A stretch of DNA of 64,000 nucleotides, taken from the NCBI GenBank assembly GCA_963817515.1, contig CAWFPJ010000031.1:682001-746000 (forward strand), in the 5' to 3' direction. This document shows, in pieces, positions 61,980 to 64,000 of the stretch. The notes under the pieces were generated by a model that saw only the letters and a program-made list of their open reading frames with translations, was not told the origin of the DNA and searched no databases. Source of the DNA: DATMNI01 sp963817515. Lineage in GTDB: Bacteria; Acidobacteriota; Terriglobia; Bryobacterales; Bryobacteraceae. Position 1 is the stretch's first letter; each line of letters opens with the position of its first letter. A program made the position numbers and the translations under genes.

Positions 61980-62836
61980 AAACTCCCTTTAACGGACACT
62001 CGACCTTTGCCTTCAACCCGGGCGGGGAAAAGCTTCTTCGATACCGGATTGAGCATCTGGATGGTATCGCCGGCCGACCCGGAGGCTTGCGCCCGCGCCT
62101 CGAATTCCAGATGGGCGCCGCCGCTCGACACTTCCACCTGCACAACTTCGCCGCGCACTACGTCATTCGGCGCTTCGAGCCAGAGCAGACGGATGGCAGC
62201 GCCGGCCGGAATGGAGCGGCGCGCAACCCGGCCCGTAACCTCGGCGATGGAGGCGGCAAACTTTTCGGCGGTCGGAGCTTCCTCGCGCATTTCCATCCGG
62301 AACCCCCCGGCATCAAGCGCCAGCCCGGGCTTCACGTCATCCACCGCGACTACGCGGGCCGCCATGACCAGCACTTTGACCTTGGCCCATACCGCGAACC
62401 GGTGGTTCACACCGTAGCGAACGAACCCATGCCAGTAGCCGCCGGCGGTCCCTTGTTGCAGGCCTGCGATGGGAAATTCGAGCCGGCCTTCGGGCGCGGG
62501 TTGACGGCTGAATTCCAGAATTTCGATGCGGGCGTCAGGCAGTTCCACTTTCATGGCGTCCCGAATGCGCGCTTCGTCCAGCACAGCGACGGGCCGCATG
62601 ACGCAGATGTCGTTTTCGGGCGCCGGCGCAGCGTTCAACCGCGCGGCCAGGCGGGCCAGTTCGGAGACGCGAAATATACGGGACACTCCTGGAAACGGCG
62701 CCGGCGCCAGCGGCGTGTCCTGGGCCAGATCCGCCAAAGCGGGGAATGCCGGCGCCAGGTCCTTCGACAGGATGTAATCGGAGCCGGCGCCCACGGCGAG
62801 GCAGGCTGCCAGCGCAAACGAAGCCAGTGGAATCAT
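61976..62836 (-). CDS. flgA: Flagellar P-ring assembly chaperone FlgA
   Basis: 286 aa with a signal peptide (PLASFALAACLAVGAG). The C-terminal SAF domain has VTGRVARRSIPAGAAIRLLW and GEVVQVEVSSGGAHLEFEAR, then AGDTIQMLNPVSKKLFPARV, typical of FlgA. It helps FlgI assemble in the periplasm. Starts with an ATGA overlap with the end of flgG, and its own stop overlaps flgH as ATGA, so the genes are translationally coupled. The long N-terminal half before the SAF domain is variable. Confidence 0.9.
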   Translation of the reverse strand: MIPLASFALAACLAVGAGSDYILSKDLAPAFPALADLAQDTPLAPAPFPGVSRIFRVSELARLAARLNAAPAPENDICVMRPVAVLDEARIRDAMKVELPDARIEILEFSRQPAPEGRLEFPIAGLQQGTAGGYWHGFVRYGVNHRFAVWAKVKVLVMAARVVAVDDVKPGLALDAGGFRMEMREEAPTAEKFAASIAEVTGRVARRSIPAGAAIRLLWLEAPNDVVRGEVVQVEVSSGGAHLEFEARAQASGSAGDTIQMLNPVSKKLFPARVEGKGRVSVKGSL

Positions 62837-63625
62837 CGGATCAGGCTATTGACCTGCTGATACATGTCATTGGCGGCAGTGACCACTTTGGAATTGGCTT
62901 CGTAGCCGCGCTGCGCCTGGATCAGGTTGATGAATTCTTCCACGATCGAGACATTGGATTGTTCGGTGTAGCCTTGCATGATGGAGCCCAGGCCTTCCTG
63001 TCCGCCGGGAGTGCCCACGGTGGCGTCGCCCGATGCGTCGGTAGGTGCGTAGAGATTGCCGCCGAGGCTGTTCAGACCAGCCGGGTTTTGGAAGTTGGCG
63101 AGTTGGATTTGTCCGGCCTGCTGGGCGGCGGTCTGGCCGGCCTGCGTGTAGCTCACGGTGCCGTCCGCGGCAATGGAGATTGCCTGTGCGGCCGAAGGGA
63201 CCGTGATCTGCGGCTCAAGCGCATTGCCATCGGAGGTCACGATCGAGCCATCCTTGTCGAGGTGGAAGTTTCCCGCGCGGGTGTAGGCAAGTTCACCCGA
63301 AGGCCGCCGCACCTGGAAGAAACCCTTGCCTTGAATGACCATGTCCAAAGGGTTGTCGGTTTGCGAAAAGGCTCCCTGGGTGAAGATGATCTCGTTCGAA
63401 GCGGCACGGGTGCCAAGCCCAACCTGAAGCCCGGTTGGAACCGTGGTCTGCTGGCCCGCGGCCGATCCGGGCTGGACCACGCGTCTGGTACAGCAGGTCT
63501 TGGAATTGCGCGCGGCGCATCTTGTAACCCGTGGTATTGGCGTTGGCCAGGTTGTTCGAAATATTGTCGATATTCATTTCTTGCGCCGACATACCGCTGG
63601 CGGCGCTGTATAGTGCTCGAAGCAT
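62833..63625 (-). pseudogene. flgG: Flagellar distal rod protein FlgG, one frameshift
   Basis: Starts MLRALYSAASGMSAQEMNID at 63625 after GGAG, and reads NANTTGYKMRRAQFQDLLYQ, all canonical FlgG. Near 63485 the frame breaks (becomes TRGPARIGRG); one frame later it resumes as VVQPGSAAGQQTTVPTGLQV, FFQVRRPSGELAYTRAGNFH, and ends VEEFINLIQAQRGYEANSK..VNSLIR. One extra base explains this: 793 = 3x264+1, giving 263 aa, normal for FlgG. A downstream start could express only the C-terminal 215 aa, which would lack the rod-assembly N-helix. Confidence 0.88.
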
Positions 63626-63641
63626 CGGATCTCCTTGTTTA

Positions 63642-64000
63642 CTACCCTACTTTTGCAACATCCTCAATCGCGCGCTTGTTCATTTCCGTCGCGACCGACA
63701 CGGCCTTCTGCAACATTTCGAATTGCCGCATAATACTGATCAGCCGGACGGCCCCTTCGGCGCTGCCGGTATTCGATGCCTCCAGCTTGCCCTGCTCTAC
63801 CGTGGTTCCGGAAGACGGCGTGGGAATGACGGCGGGGTCCGAAACCTTAAAGTAGTTGTTGCCCTGTTTGGATAGATCGGCAGTACTGGTGAAATCAACT
63901 ACCTGTAGTTGGCCGATAACAGTACCATCCTGTAGCACCGTGCCATCGGTTGAGATCTCGATCGGGCGTGAGGGCTGCATTGTCAGGGGCGTCCCCTTGG
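63642..64000 (-). CDS. flgF: Flagellar proximal rod protein FlgF (partial, N-terminus beyond window)
   Basis: Only the C-terminal about 119 residues are in the window; the frame is open through the window end (reads on before the internal Met at 63980). RPIEISTDGTVLQDGTVIGQ and YFKVSDPAVIP followed by the C-terminal coiled-coil helix AVRLISIMRQFEMLQKAVSV match FlgF/FlgG-type rod proteins, and its position just before flgG makes FlgF the best call. The flgG ATG follows 16 bases after the stop. Confidence 0.8.
   Translation of the reverse strand, partial: KGTPLTMQPSRPIEISTDGTVLQDGTVIGQLQVVDFTSTADLSKQGNNYFKVSDPAVIPTPSSGTTVEQGKLEASNTGSAEGAVRLISIMRQFEMLQKAVSVATEMNKRAIEDVAKVG

Noticed and set aside
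1..64000. CRISPR array, prophage, transposase or tRNA genes
   Set aside because: No regular spaced repeats, phage or transposase proteins, or tRNA cloverleafs were seen while reading; only short non-coding repeats are present.

Overview
The window reads as chromosomal DNA of an acidobacterium close to the Bryobacterales (Candidatus Solibacter) group. The markers are a TIGR03118 protein carrying a Solibacter-type TIGR03437 C-terminal domain, an Oar-like TonB-dependent receptor with an N-terminal carboxypeptidase-regulatory domain, a DUF1080/FG-GAP fusion, a CadC-like membrane regulator of the kind multiplied in acidobacteria, twin-arginine-like leaders on sugar enzymes, and high GC. This is inference from family content; there is no rRNA gene in the window. 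No tRNA, CRISPR array, prophage, transposase or defence island was seen.

Layout. 0-13.7 kb: carbohydrate uptake and catabolism (DUF1080/FG-GAP protein, CadC-like regulator, ManD-like enolase-superfamily enzyme, TonB-dependent receptor, Gfo/Idh/MocA dehydrogenase, sugar isomerase, APC permease, PIG-L deacetylase). 13.7-19.1 kb: housekeeping genes bshC, rseP and dxr, plus a beta-hydroxyacid dehydrogenase; an AT-rich leader between the last two can fold into a pseudoknot. 19.2-25 kb: CPBP protease, LolA-like exported protein, TIGR03118/TIGR03437 protein, PQQ-dependent dehydrogenase. 25.3-28.7 kb: sdhCAB. 28.8-34.6 kb: DinB protein, orphan CpaF ATPase, Asp-box propeller protein, ECF sigma factor with a membrane partner. 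34.7-37.3 kb: hmgA-fahA. 37.3-43.8 kb: a phosphorelay island (hybrid kinase, free HPt, REC-HPt-REC regulator, REC-ParA/CpaE-like ATPase). 43.9-53.1 kb: enolase-superfamily enzyme, a frameshifted GH63-like glucosidase, small proteins, PilZ, larB, Gfo/Idh, cupin, permease. 53.2-58.9 kb: B12-dependent ribonucleotide reductase behind two NrdR boxes, acyl-CoA ligase, exported HExxH protein. 59-64 kb: flagellar genes flaG, fliS and flgF-G-A-H-I-J, the first of these running off the window end.

Cross-cutting observations. (1) Four genes between 43.5 and 63.6 kb (CpaE-like ATPase, glucosidase, flgJ, flgG) carry six single-base frameshifts in all, while no frameshift was found in the first 43 kb; this is either sequence error or recent decay. 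(2) Three genes end in short tandem duplications that copy their own stop codon, and three others take their stop codon from a dispersed palindromic repeat. (3) The phosphorelay island and the pseudoknot-forming leader upstream of dxr are the best candidates for something undescribed.
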